Source of the DNA: Paracoccaceae bacterium
GTDB taxonomy: Bacteria; Pseudomonadota; Alphaproteobacteria; Rhodobacterales; Rhodobacteraceae
Length of the DNA stretch: 64,000 nucleotides
Reading direction: 5' to 3'
Assembly (NCBI GenBank): GCA_024304985.1
Contig: JAMWZC010000001.1
Coordinates: 1 to 64,000 of the forward strand
Within the stretch, counting starts at the first letter, position 1. Each line of letters starts with the position of its first letter. Position numbers and translations under genes: made by a program. The notes beneath the pieces are model-generated. The model did not search any database. It saw only the letters and a program-made list of their open reading frames with translations, and was not told the DNA's origin. Shown piece by piece: positions 50,789 to 59,317 of this stretch.

Positions 50789-51067
50789 TCATGGTTGTCG
50801 ATACTTTTGCACCGCCGTCGCCCTGAGTGCGGCGACGCCATGATCGCGGATGGCCCGCAGCCAGCCATCGAATTCATCATCGCTCAATCCGTATCGTTCC
50901 AGCGCTTCGGCGCGAGAGATCAGTCCATGCAGCACCGCGCGCACCACGGCCGCCTTGCGACTGGCCACCCAGCGGGTGGTGTCAGCCGGAGGCAGATCGG
51001 CGCGTGTCATCACCGAGCCGTCAGGCAGTGTCACGGCCCGCGGCCCATCCACCTTTTTCAGAAACAT
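50789..51067 (-). CDS. sciP: SciP-like DUF1153 protein
   Basis: The 92-residue protein opens MFLKKVDGPRAVTLPDGSVMTRADLPP and has an HTH-like region (HGLISRAEALERYGLSDDEFDGWLRAI), the DUF1153 pattern of Caulobacter SciP. SciP binds CtrA-occupied promoters and blocks activation. The ATG at 51067 gives the family length and has AAAGGA upstream. It lies directly upstream of ctrA on the same strand, so inhibitor and target are neighbours. Confidence 0.88.
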   Translation of the reverse strand: MFLKKVDGPRAVTLPDGSVMTRADLPPADTTRWVASRKAAVVRAVLHGLISRAEALERYGLSDDEFDGWLRAIRDHGVAALRATAVQKYRQP

Positions 51068-51230
51068 GCCTTTTATCCTTTCCATTTGCCGCAGATTGGG
51101 CAAGCGCGCTTAACAGCCGGTGAAACAGGGGGTTGAGAGTATCTAGGATTTTCCTATATTCCCGTGGAGTTTCCGGGGCCGCATCAAGGCCCCGCCGCTC
51201 TCAACCGCTCCCCTGACCAAGGAGGCCATG

Positions 51231-52373
51231 ATGGCCCTCGACACCGATCACCCGCTGAATTCGCTGGGCTTTGCCAAGCCGCCCTCGCAGACGCGTGTGG
51301 TCGTGGCGATGTCGGGCGGCGTGGACAGTTCGGTGGTGGCCGCGCAACTGGCCGAGGAAGGCTATGACGTGGTGGGCGTGACGCTGCAGCTTTACGATCA
51401 TGGCGCGGCGCTGGCCAAGAAGGGTGCCTGCTGCGCCGGGCTGGATATCCATGACGCGCGGCGCGTGGCGGAAACCATGGGATTCCCGCATTACGTTCTG
51501 GATTACGAGAACGTTTTCAAGGATGCGGTGATCGACGAATTCGCCGACAGCTATCTGGCGGGGGCGACCCCGGTGCCCTGCATCCGCTGCAACGAGCGGG
51601 TGAAGTTCAAGGACCTGCTGGAAACCGCACGCGATCTTGAGGCGGATTGCATGGCCACGGGGCATTACATCCAGCGCAAGCTGGGGGCGATGGGACCCGA
51701 GTTGCACGCAGCGGCGGATGCGGCGCGGGATCAGAGCTATTTCCTGTTCTCGACCACGGCGGAACAACTGGATTACCTGCGCTTTCCGCTGGGGCATCTG
51801 ACCTCCAAGGCGGAAACGCGGGCATTGGCTGCGCGATATGGCCTGCCGGTGGCGGATAAGCCCGACAGTCAGGATATCTGCTTCGTGCCCAATGGCAACT
51901 ATGCCGCGGTGATCGAGAAGCTGCGCCCCGGCGCCGCGGAACCCGGCGAGATCGTCGATGTCGAAGGCCGCGTTCTGGGCACGCATAAGGGCGTGATCCA
52001 TTATACGATCGGGCAACGGCGCGGGCTGGGGATCGGGGGGCTTGAGGACCCGCTGTATGTGGTCAAGCTGGACGTCGATACCAAGCGCGTGATCGTCGGG
52101 CCGAAAGAGATGCTCTCGACTCGGGTCGTGCCCCTGCGCGAGATCAACTGGCTGGGCGATGCGCCCTTCGACAGTGCGGATGAATGGCATGTGGCGGTCA
52201 AGGTCCGCTCGACGCGCCCCCCGCGCGAGGCGGTGATCCGGCCATTGTCGCCGACCACGGCCACGGTCGAACTGCTGACACCCGAGGAAGGCGTGTCACC
52301 GGGGCAGGCTTGCGTGTTCTATGATCCGGGCAGCAGCCGGGTTCTGGGTGGCGGCTGGATCTGGAAAGGCTGA
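51231..52373 (+). CDS. mnmA: tRNA 2-thiouridylase MnmA
   Basis: The 380-residue protein has the PP-loop [14 protein letters not shown], catalytic cysteines in [13 protein letters not shown] and [12 protein letters not shown], and the C-terminal beta domain ([11 protein letters not shown]). It thiolates U34 of tRNA(Lys/Glu/Gln). ATG codons lie at 51228 and 51231. The AAGGAGG site (51219-51225) is better spaced for the second. Confidence 0.96.
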   Translation: MALDTDHPLNSLGFAKPPSQTRVVVAMSGGVDSSVVAAQLAEEGYDVVGVTLQLYDHGAALAKKGACCAGLDIHDARRVAETMGFPHYVLDYENVFKDAVIDEFADSYLAGATPVPCIRCNERVKFKDLLETARDLEADCMATGHYIQRKLGAMGPELHAAADAARDQSYFLFSTTAEQLDYLRFPLGHLTSKAETRALAARYGLPVADKPDSQDICFVPNGNYAAVIEKLRPGAAEPGEIVDVEGRVLGTHKGVIHYTIGQRRGLGIGGLEDPLYVVKLDVDTKRVIVGPKEMLSTRVVPLREINWLGDAPFDSADEWHVAVKVRSTRPPREAVIRPLSPTTATVELLTPEEGVSPGQACVFYDPGSSRVLGGGWIWKG

Positions 52374-52400
52374 AGGCCGCGATTGGGGCGGCGTTGCCAT

Positions 52401-52423
52401 GAGTATTTTTGGCAAGATGAAGG
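52401..52423 (+). repeat. post-stop AT-rich motif, copy 3
   Basis: GAGTATTTTTGGCAAGATGA followed by AGG lies 28 nt after the mnmA stop in the sense direction, in the convergent gap with lpxB. It is the same 23-nt length as copy 2, with identical ends. Confidence 0.55.
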
Positions 52424-52430
52424 CCGAGTG

Positions 52431-53591
52431 TCAGGTGCTTGCGGGCAGGTGTTCAAGTATCGCCTGAGCGGCCCGCAATCCCGGTGGCGGGCCACCTGCG
52501 CCCAAGCGTTCCATGGTCAGACGCATCGCCTCTTGCTGTAGGTCGGGGCTGCGCATCACGTCTTTCAGGGCGGCGGCAATCGTCTCGGGCGTGCAATTGC
52601 GGCCCAGACATTCCGGCACGGCGCGGGTGTCCGACACCAGATTGACCAGCGTCACCGTGTCGATCTTCAGCATCCGCCCGATAAGGACGCGGCTGATCGG
52701 GTTCATGTCATAGGCGATGACCATGGGCGTGGCAGTGGCGGCCAGTTCCAGCGAGACAGTGCCGGAGGCGGCCAAAGCAAGGTCAGCGGCGCGGAAAGCG
52801 GCGCGTTTTTCAGCATGATAGGCGATTGAGTTCATGCTGTGCGGATCAAGGATGATCGGCGCGCCGGGCCAGCTGGCCGTCAGATCCCGGACCAGTGCCG
52901 TGACATTGGGGGTGGTCGGCACCACGATCCGCAGGTCGGGCTGCGCCTGCATCACCTGCGCCAATGCCGCGCCGAAACGGGGGGCCAGCCGCGACACCTC
53001 GCCTCGCCGCGACCCAGGGAGCGCCAGCAAGAGCGGCGCCTCCCCGATGCCGTGGTGTGCGCGGAAAGCCTGCGCTTCAGCCTCGCTTGCCAGCGGTTCA
53101 GCCACGACCGGGTGACCGACGAAATCGCAATCCATCCCGGCGGCCTGCATATAGGGTGGCTCGAAAGGCAGAAGCGCCAGCACATGATCAACCACGCGGG
53201 CCATCTTGGCGGCGCGCCCTGGCCGCCAGGCCCAGACGGAAGGCGCCACATAGTGCACGATGCGGATATTGCTTTGCGCCTTGACCAGTTTCGCGACACG
53301 CAGGCAGAAATCCGGGCTGTCGATGGTAACCAGCACATCGGGCTTTGCGGCCAGCACGGCTTGGGCTGTCTGCGCGATCCTGCGTTTGAGGTGAAAATAC
53401 TTGGGCAGCACCTCGGCCAAGCCCATGATGCTCAACTCATCCATCGGGAACAGGCTCTCCATCCCCTCGGCCTGCATCAAGGGGCCGCCGACACCGGAAA
53501 AGACAGGTTTTGTCAGTTGCTTGAGGCCCGTCATCAATGCAGCCCCCAGCTTGTCACCAGAGGATTCGCCCGCGATCAGAAAGACCTTCAT
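52431..53591 (-). CDS. lpxB: lipid-A-disaccharide synthase
   Basis: The 386-residue GT19 enzyme has FLIAGESSGDKLGAALM, GVGGPLMQAEGMESLF, VAPSVWAWRPGRAAKMA and LALPGSRRGEVSRL. It joins lipid X and UDP-diacylglucosamine to form the lipid A disaccharide at the inner membrane. Its start overlaps the lpxI stop by 4 nt. Confidence 0.97.
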   Translation of the reverse strand: MKVFLIAGESSGDKLGAALMTGLKQLTKPVFSGVGGPLMQAEGMESLFPMDELSIMGLAEVLPKYFHLKRRIAQTAQAVLAAKPDVLVTIDSPDFCLRVAKLVKAQSNIRIVHYVAPSVWAWRPGRAAKMARVVDHVLALLPFEPPYMQAAGMDCDFVGHPVVAEPLASEAEAQAFRAHHGIGEAPLLLALPGSRRGEVSRLAPRFGAALAQVMQAQPDLRIVVPTTPNVTALVRDLTASWPGAPIILDPHSMNSIAYHAEKRAAFRAADLALAASGTVSLELAATATPMVIAYDMNPISRVLIGRMLKIDTVTLVNLVSDTRAVPECLGRNCTPETIAAALKDVMRSPDLQQEAMRLTMERLGAGGPPPGLRAAQAILEHLPAST

Positions 53592-54475
53592 GGGCGGCGC
53601 ACCCAAAGAAAGAGGCCGCGTTCGTCAAGGATTCGCAGCACCGCAGGCAGGTCAAGGACGAAGACGCCTCCCGCCTCGATCACGATCCCGTCGAGGCCGG
53701 CATCCGCCGCGCGCATCGCCGTGCCGGGGCCGATGGTGGGCAGATCCACGCGGCGGTCCTGCGCGGGTTTAGGGGCCTTGCAGAGGATCGCGCCATTGTG
53801 GTCTGTCGTCTCGCGTCCGCCCAGCCAATCAAGGGCGGTTGTCGCGGCGTCGGTGATCGCCGTAAATCCCCATGTCAGCGGGTCGGGGTCACTGCTGCCG
53901 GTGCCGCCCTTGGCCAGTTGCGCCAGCATCGCATCGGTGCCATCCGCGCCTTCGCGGGCCAGCACATCACCGCGCCGTATCACGCAGGCCTGGCCGGTAT
54001 CGCTACGGCCCATCTCGGCAATCGTGGCCATGCCCAGACGGGCGGCGGACTCATGCTCTGGTTCCGGTTGCGCGCGGGTGGGGATGCCTTCAGGCAGCAG
54101 CAGATCGGGACAGATCTCATGCGCGGCGCGGATAGTGAAGCCCGCCTCCTCGAACAGCGCGATCACCACGCGCAGCGCGCCATCGTCGCCCTGCCCCAGC
54201 GCCTGCATCATCCGCGGCACCAAGGGCATGGTGGCCGTGTCGATCAGCGCGGGGTCCAGCTTTGGCCGGCCAATCGCGCCCGCCATGCAGATTTCTGTCA
54301 CGCCGCGTGATCTCAGATCGGCGATGAACGATCCCAGCCGTTCCACGCGAAAGGTGAGATCGGGGGTCAGGTGGTCCGGGGGAAAGCCTTCAAGCGCCGC
54401 GACCAGCACAGGTGCGCCATGGCGGGCCACCACATGACCCGGCAATTGCCCCCGTCCTGCGATCAGCGCCAGCAT
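53588..54475 (-). CDS. lpxI: UDP-2,3-diacylglucosamine pyrophosphatase LpxI
   Basis: The 295-residue protein has LALIAGRGQLPGHVV, ICMAGAIGRPKLDPAL, a helical middle and VDLPTIGPGTAMRAADAGLDGIVIEAG. This is the LpxI (DUF1009) family that replaces LpxH in alphaproteobacteria and makes lipid X. It sits between lpxA and lpxB with overlaps at both ends. Confidence 0.94.
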   Translation of the reverse strand: MLALIAGRGQLPGHVVARHGAPVLVAALEGFPPDHLTPDLTFRVERLGSFIADLRSRGVTEICMAGAIGRPKLDPALIDTATMPLVPRMMQALGQGDDGALRVVIALFEEAGFTIRAAHEICPDLLLPEGIPTRAQPEPEHESAARLGMATIAEMGRSDTGQACVIRRGDVLAREGADGTDAMLAQLAKGGTGSSDPDPLTWGFTAITDAATTALDWLGGRETTDHNGAILCKAPKPAQDRRVDLPTIGPGTAMRAADAGLDGIVIEAGGVFVLDLPAVLRILDERGLFLWVRRP

Positions 54476-55260
54476 CAGCCCGGCGTCAGAAAGGACCGGT
54501 CCGACCCGGCCGTGACGAAATCGACGATCTGGCGGACATAGTCCGACTGCGTCTCTTCGCCCAGACGGCGGGCACGGTCCTGAAACGCGCCCTCGCCCTG
54601 CGCCAGCATCTGGAAGGCGGCCCGCAGCGCGGTGATGTCGGCACGCGGCACGCCACGCCGCTTGAGCCCCACAAGGTTCAGCCCGTCCAGCACCCCGCGC
54701 GGAGCCTGCACCAGACCGTAGGGGATCACATCATTGGTGACCATCGTGACCGCCCCGATGATGGCTCCCTGCCCGATGCGCACCCATTGATGCACGCCCG
54801 ACAACCCGCCGATGATAACGTCATCGGCGATAATGCAATGCCCGGCCAAGGCCGCGTTGTTGACCACGATCACCCGGTTGCCGATCTGCACGTCATGGGC
54901 CACATGGCAGCCCGCCATGAACAGCCCGTCATCGCCCACGCGGGTGATGCCGCCGCCGCCTTCGGTGCCGGTATTCATGGTGACATGTTCGCGGATGCGG
55001 TTGCGCGCACCGATCACCAGACGCGTGTCTTCGCCCTTGAACTTGAGGTCCTGCGGAATGCCGCCAATCACGGCGAAGGGATGGATCTCGGTCGCCTCGC
55101 CCACCTCGGTCCGGCCGGTGACCACGACATGGCTGTGCAGATGCACGCGATCGGCCAGACGGACCTGCGGGCCGACATGGCAGAAGGGACCGATCATGAC
55201 ATCCGCGCCGATCTGGGCGCCGTCCTCGATGATGGCAGAGGGATGGATCCGGCTGGGCAT
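54475..55260 (-). CDS. lpxA: UDP-N-acetylglucosamine acyltransferase
   Basis: The 261-residue protein is a left-handed beta-helix with hexapeptide repeats (IHPSAIIEDGAQIGADVMIGPFCHVG at the start) and the active-site His in CHVAHDVQIGNRVIV, followed by the C-terminal helical domain. It catalyses the first step of lipid A synthesis. It starts 3 nt after fabZ and its stop overlaps the lpxI start. Confidence 0.97.
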   Translation of the reverse strand: MPSRIHPSAIIEDGAQIGADVMIGPFCHVGPQVRLADRVHLHSHVVVTGRTEVGEATEIHPFAVIGGIPQDLKFKGEDTRLVIGARNRIREHVTMNTGTEGGGGITRVGDDGLFMAGCHVAHDVQIGNRVIVVNNAALAGHCIIADDVIIGGLSGVHQWVRIGQGAIIGAVTMVTNDVIPYGLVQAPRGVLDGLNLVGLKRRGVPRADITALRAAFQMLAQGEGAFQDRARRLGEETQSDYVRQIVDFVTAGSDRSFLTPG

Positions 55261-55263
55261 GGG

Positions 55264-55728
55264 TTACTCCTTGGGCAGGTCCATCATGGCGGTGAACTCG
55301 CATTCTGCCGCCATTTCACCCTCCACCTCGGCCACGCCCTTGAAGCGCCAGACCTTGCCGCCGGGCTTGCCGCGCAGGGTGGTGATCGTCATGCGCAACA
55401 CATCGCCGGGCACCACCTTGCGGCGGAACTTGCAGCCGTCGATGGCCATGAAATAGACCAGCAATTCCTTGTCGGCCATGTCCAGCGCCACGCCCACCAT
55501 GACAGCCGCTGTCTGGGCCATGGCCTCCACGATGGTGACGCCCGGCATGATCGGGTTGCCAGGGAAATGGCCCTGAAAATGCGGCTCGTTCATGGTGACA
55601 TTCTTGATACCCACAGCCGAGGCGGTGCCGTCGATATCGACCACCTTGTCCACCAGCAGGAAAGGATAGCGATGCGGCAATATCCGCTGGATCATGAGGA
55701 TATCGGCGCTCTTCAAAGGCTCTGTCAT
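55264..55728 (-). CDS. fabZ: 3-hydroxyacyl-ACP dehydratase FabZ
   Basis: The 154-residue hotdog enzyme has [14 protein letters not shown] and [23 protein letters not shown] with catalytic His and Glu. It dehydrates hydroxyacyl-ACP and competes with LpxA for substrate, which explains the fixed linkage. lpxD, often just before fabZ, is absent. The 146-nt gap to ompH holds nothing I can define. Confidence 0.97.
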   Translation of the reverse strand: MTEPLKSADILMIQRILPHRYPFLLVDKVVDIDGTASAVGIKNVTMNEPHFQGHFPGNPIMPGVTIVEAMAQTAAVMVGVALDMADKELLVYFMAIDGCKFRRKVVPGDVLRMTITTLRGKPGGKVWRFKGVAEVEGEMAAECEFTAMMDLPKE

Positions 55729-55874
55729 CTGCCCCCCTGTCTGGCCCGGGCCACGTCCGGGTCTGTTTCACCGGACATGGTCGGGGCCAGTTGCGGCCCG
55801 CAGCCCTGCCCGGCCGTCATCGTGTCGTGTCTGTCAGTAACAATTCGCCCCCGCAGGGGCAAGCATATCGGCGG

Positions 55875-56516
55875 TCAGTCCTGTGGTGTGGCGGGAGCAT
55901 CCGGCGTGGCGGGACGGGCCGGGCTGTCCGGTGACAGGTCCTGCGGCATGGCCTCACCGGTGCCATCTCCGATATTCGCATTGATCCGGCGGATGGCCTC
56001 TTCGGTTACGTCGATCGCCGCACGGCTCATCACGACGCTGCGCGGGTCGATGATCACCACGGCGCCGGCATCGACCATCATCTGTTCCAGCACCGGACGG
56101 GCCGCTTCGATAAACTGGCGCTGCGCCTCTTCGGTGCGCAGTCCGAGCGCGCGTGCCTTTGCGGTCTGCTCGTTGCGGATGCGCTGGACCTTGGTGTCGA
56201 AGGCATCGGCCAGCGCCCGGAAGGCGTCCGCGCTCATCGCCGGGCGCCGCGCGGTCAGGTCCTTCTCTTCGGCTTCAAGCTCGGCCTCGATGCGGCGGTT
56301 CTCGGCTTCCAGAAGGCTGCCATCCGCCTGCAACTCGGCCTCAATCCTCTGCCCGAATGCGGACACGGCAAACATGCGGTCCTGATCCAGCGAAAGCACC
56401 GGGCTGCGGATCAACTGGTTATCCTGTGCCGCCACAGGCGCAGGCGATGCCGCCAGTGCCAACAGCACCAGCAGGGCGGCCAGCCCGCCGCGTGCGGACA
56501 GGCCACAACGCGACAT
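55875..56516 (-). CDS. OmpH/Skp family periplasmic chaperone
   Basis: The 213-residue protein has a signal peptide (residues 1-30, ending PVAAQ), then VLSLDQDRMFAVSAFGQRIEAEL and a long charged coiled coil (about 70-135; LEAENRRIEAELEAEEKDL) as in Skp. The C-terminal 35 residues are Pro/Ala-rich and unstructured. Skp prevents aggregation of outer-membrane proteins. Its start overlaps the bamA stop (TGATG). Confidence 0.9.
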   Translation of the reverse strand: MSRCGLSARGGLAALLVLLALAASPAPVAAQDNQLIRSPVLSLDQDRMFAVSAFGQRIEAELQADGSLLEAENRRIEAELEAEEKDLTARRPAMSADAFRALADAFDTKVQRIRNEQTAKARALGLRTEEAQRQFIEAARPVLEQMMVDAGAVVIIDPRSVVMSRAAIDVTEEAIRRINANIGDGTGEAMPQDLSPDSPARPATPDAPATPQD

Positions 56517-58879
56517 CAGAACCGCGTCGAAACGGTCAGGTTGAAGGTCTGCTCGTCGTCGAAATCTTCCTTCTCCAGCGCCTTCGAGAAGTTGAAGCGC
56601 AACGGACCCACAACCGAGTCCCAGAAGATGGACACGCCGATCACATGGCGCAGGGAGAAATCTTCATAAAGCACATTGGCGTTGGACAGATCCAGATCCC
56701 AGACCGAGCCGACATCATAGAAGACGCCGCCGCGGATACCGTATTCCTCTGGCAGGCCCAGCGGGAACTCGGCCTCGATCTTGGCGACGGCATAGACATT
56801 GCCGCCAAGCGCGTCATTATAGGCCGCCCCCGAACTGTCGGTGCCCACTTCGCGCGGACCGATGCCATCGGGCGCGAAACCGCGCATGATCGAGCCACCG
56901 ATCAGGTAACGATCCGTCACGCGGCTGGTGCCGGAGGAAAAGTTGAGCATCCCCCCCTCGATCGAGGCGCGCAAGGTAATCTCGTCGTTCAGGATCGTGG
57001 TCTGTGCCTGCGCCTTGGCCGTGGTCTTGATATAGGTGCTGTCCCCGCCCAGACCCGCGAATTCCTGCCCGAACTGCAGCAGGAAACCGGTATCGGGATC
57101 AAGCCCGGTGCGGCGGTTGTCGAAACTGTAGGTATATCCGACAGCGGAACTCCAGAGTTGCCCCTGTTCTTCCTCGGCATCCAGAAGCGTGCCTGTGAAG
57201 GCATAGTTGCTGATCTCGACGCTTTCGGCCTTGTAGAAGGCGCGCAGACGCCCCGACTCGCTGATCGGGAAGGTCAGACCCGGGCTGAAGCGGGCAATGG
57301 CTGTGTCGTAATCCGCAAACGAGTTGTTGGTCTCGCGGTAGCCCAGTTCCAGATCCAGCGCCAGATCACGGCCCAGAAGCGCGGGCTCGGTGAAACGGAT
57401 CTCATAGGCCTGATTCTCTTCGGCCCCCGAGAAGGTCAGTTCCAGACGCTGACCACGCCCAAGGAAGTTGCTTTCGCTGAAGCTGGCGATCAGCGAGAAG
57501 CCCCCGTTGGTGCCATAGGCGCCGCCGAAGGACAGGCTGCCGGTCGGTTGTTCTTCGACATCCACATCGACGATCACCTGATCGGGCGTGGATCCCTCGC
57601 GGGCGTTCACACGGGCGTCGCTGAAAAAGCCCAGTGCGCGGATACGCTCGGCGCTTTCGCGGATCTCGCGCGGGTTGAAGGGATCGCCCTCGACCACCCG
57701 GAACTGACGGCGGACCACACGGTCCAGCGTTGTGGCATTGCCCTCGATGTCGATCCGTTCGACGAAGATCCGCGGGCCGCGCACCAGCGCGAATTCCACA
57801 TCCAGCGTCAGATCGCGATCGTTCCGCACGATGCGCGGCTCGACCCGCACGAAGTTCAGCCCCTTCTGGATCGCCAGACGCTCCAGCCGGGCGATATTGT
57901 TCTCGACCGTCATGGGAGAGTAGACGCTGCCGTCGCGGATCGTCAGGGCCGCTGCGAATTCATCGGGATTCACATCGGTCAGATCCGATGTCGTGGTCAC
58001 CGTGCCAAAGCGGAACTGCTGTCCCTCCTCGACATTGAAGGTGATGAAGAAACCATCGCGTTCGCGCGAAAGCTGAGTATTCACGGCGGTCGTGCGGAAA
58101 TCGACATAGCCGCGCGAGAAATAGAAGTCCTGAAGGACCTGCTTGTCGAATTCGATGCGGTCCGCCACGAAGGTGTCGCGCTGGATCAAGGCCCGCAGAA
58201 GACCGGCCTGTTTGGTTTCCAGCACGCGGCGCAGGCGCGCATCCGAAAAGACCCGGTTGCCGACGAAACCGATACGCTCGATTTCGACGATGCCGCCTTC
58301 GAAAATCTCGAACACCAGATCGACGCGATTGTCGCTGCGCCGGATGATGCGCGGGTTCACGGTCGCGGCCAGTCGCCCCGCCTGCGAATAGACATCAGCG
58401 ATGGCGGCGGCGTCACGCTCGGCCGTGGACGGGTTGAACACGCGGCGCGATTGCGACTGGATCACGGTTTCCAGCGCCTCGGTCTTGAGGCGCCGGTTCC
58501 CTTCGATGCTGATCTGGTTAATGGTCGGGAATTCCGTCACGCTGATTACCAGCGTGCCGCCCCGTGGCTCAAGCGAGACTTCTTCGAACAGGCCGCTGCC
58601 CAGAATGCGCTGATAGGCGTCGTTCAACTCGGCGGCCGACACCGTCTGACCCCGCGCGATCCCGGCATAACTCAGGATTGTGCCCGCTTCGATCCGCTGG
58701 TTGCCATCGACCTGCACCGTATTGAAACTGTAGGACTGGGCCTGCGCCAGATCGGCCTGCATCACCGCGCCGAAGGACAGACCGGCCAGCACCAGCGGCG
58801 CCACCCATCCGGTCAACCTGGCTTTGCCGGTTTTGTGCCTGTTGCGGACGCGGCGCCGCTCTCCCATGTGATTGGTCAT
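56516..58879 (-). CDS. bamA: outer-membrane assembly factor BamA
   Basis: The 787-residue Omp85 protein has a signal peptide, five POTRA domains (about residues 45-440) and a C-terminal 16-strand barrel with the loop motif GSIMRGFAPDGIGPR and a terminal aromatic (TLTVSTRF). It folds beta-barrel proteins into the outer membrane. It follows rseP through a short gene and a terminator, so it has its own promoter. Confidence 0.97.
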   Translation of the reverse strand: MTNHMGERRRVRNRHKTGKARLTGWVAPLVLAGLSFGAVMQADLAQAQSYSFNTVQVDGNQRIEAGTILSYAGIARGQTVSAAELNDAYQRILGSGLFEEVSLEPRGGTLVISVTEFPTINQISIEGNRRLKTEALETVIQSQSRRVFNPSTAERDAAAIADVYSQAGRLAATVNPRIIRRSDNRVDLVFEIFEGGIVEIERIGFVGNRVFSDARLRRVLETKQAGLLRALIQRDTFVADRIEFDKQVLQDFYFSRGYVDFRTTAVNTQLSRERDGFFITFNVEEGQQFRFGTVTTTSDLTDVNPDEFAAALTIRDGSVYSPMTVENNIARLERLAIQKGLNFVRVEPRIVRNDRDLTLDVEFALVRGPRIFVERIDIEGNATTLDRVVRRQFRVVEGDPFNPREIRESAERIRALGFFSDARVNAREGSTPDQVIVDVDVEEQPTGSLSFGGAYGTNGGFSLIASFSESNFLGRGQRLELTFSGAEENQAYEIRFTEPALLGRDLALDLELGYRETNNSFADYDTAIARFSPGLTFPISESGRLRAFYKAESVEISNYAFTGTLLDAEEEQGQLWSSAVGYTYSFDNRRTGLDPDTGFLLQFGQEFAGLGGDSTYIKTTAKAQAQTTILNDEITLRASIEGGMLNFSSGTSRVTDRYLIGGSIMRGFAPDGIGPREVGTDSSGAAYNDALGGNVYAVAKIEAEFPLGLPEEYGIRGGVFYDVGSVWDLDLSNANVLYEDFSLRHVIGVSIFWDSVVGPLRFNFSKALEKEDFDDEQTFNLTVSTRF

Positions 58880-58913
58880 CGGTCAACCCAGTCATGCTTT
58901 GTTGTTGATACCG

Positions 58914-58942
58914 TCACTATCGGCATTGTGACCCGTTGTCAA
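58914..58942 (-). promoter_or_regulatory. candidate promoter of bamA
   Basis: On the minus strand a perfect -35 TTGACA (58942-58937) is followed after 15 nt by GATAGT, a moderate -10. It lies between the terminator at 58957-58990 and the bamA ATG (58879). The -10 spacing is short, so confidence is modest. Confidence 0.45.
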
Positions 58943-58956
58943 AAGCCCATGCACGG

Positions 58957-58990
58957 AAAAACGGATCGCCCGCAGCATATGATGCGGGCG
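58957..58990 (-). terminator. rho-independent terminator, minus strand
   Basis: CGCCCGCA (58967-58974) pairs with TGCGGGCG (58983-58990) over an 8-nt loop. Five A on the plus strand (58957-58961) give a U-run in the minus transcript. It lies 66 nt after the 43-residue gene and upstream of bamA. Confidence 0.75.
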
Positions 58991-59056
58991 TGCCATAAAT
59001 GGACAGCAAATGGTTGTGTTTCGGCACCTTTCCCGCCGCGCGGGATCAAGCGCGCG

Positions 59057-59188
59057 TTAGGGGAACAACAGCGGCAATGACGCGCCTGCGGTCAATGCCA
59101 GCAGGATGGTCGCCAGATAAAGCAGGCGGTCCCAGTTCAGGGAAAGCATCAGGCCAAGGCCGCGGGCACTGTTCTGGATGGTCTGCAT
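59057..59188 (-). CDS. 43-residue single-helix membrane protein
   Basis: The frame begins M-Q-T-I-Q-N-S-A-R-G-L-G-L-M-L-S-L-N-W-D, continues RLLYLATILLALTAGASLPL and ends L-F-P before TAA. It is a short amphipathic N-terminus followed by one TM helix. It sits between rseP and bamA, two envelope-quality genes, and is closed by its own terminator. The ribosome site (GAGAG) is weak. It resembles in layout, not clearly in sequence, the 40-residue protein at 45362-45484. Confidence 0.65.
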   Translation of the reverse strand: MQTIQNSARGLGLMLSLNWDRLLYLATILLALTAGASLPLLFP

Positions 59189-59288
59189 CTGTCTGACTCT
59201 CGCAATCCGATACGGATACGATGATGCCTATCGGCAAATTATGGCCGATTTTTGACCGACAGCCTGCTTCATCGCAAATGACACGATA

Positions 59289-59307
59289 CGCCCGCGGAAT
59301 GCGGGCG
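59289..59307 (-). other. hairpin after rseP
   Basis: CGCCCGC-ggaat-GCGGGCG is a perfect 7-bp stem 10 nt beyond the rseP stop. There is no U-run after it, so it may stabilise the mRNA end or attenuate rather than terminate. 59189-59288 contains only the presumed promoter of the 43-residue gene. Confidence 0.5.
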
Positions 59308-59317
59308 CGGAATGCCG

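Noticed and set aside
56153-59080. 975-residue plus-strand frame antisense to bamA and ompH
   Set aside because: Same shadow effect. BamA and OmpH on the other strand have clear signal peptides and domain motifs.
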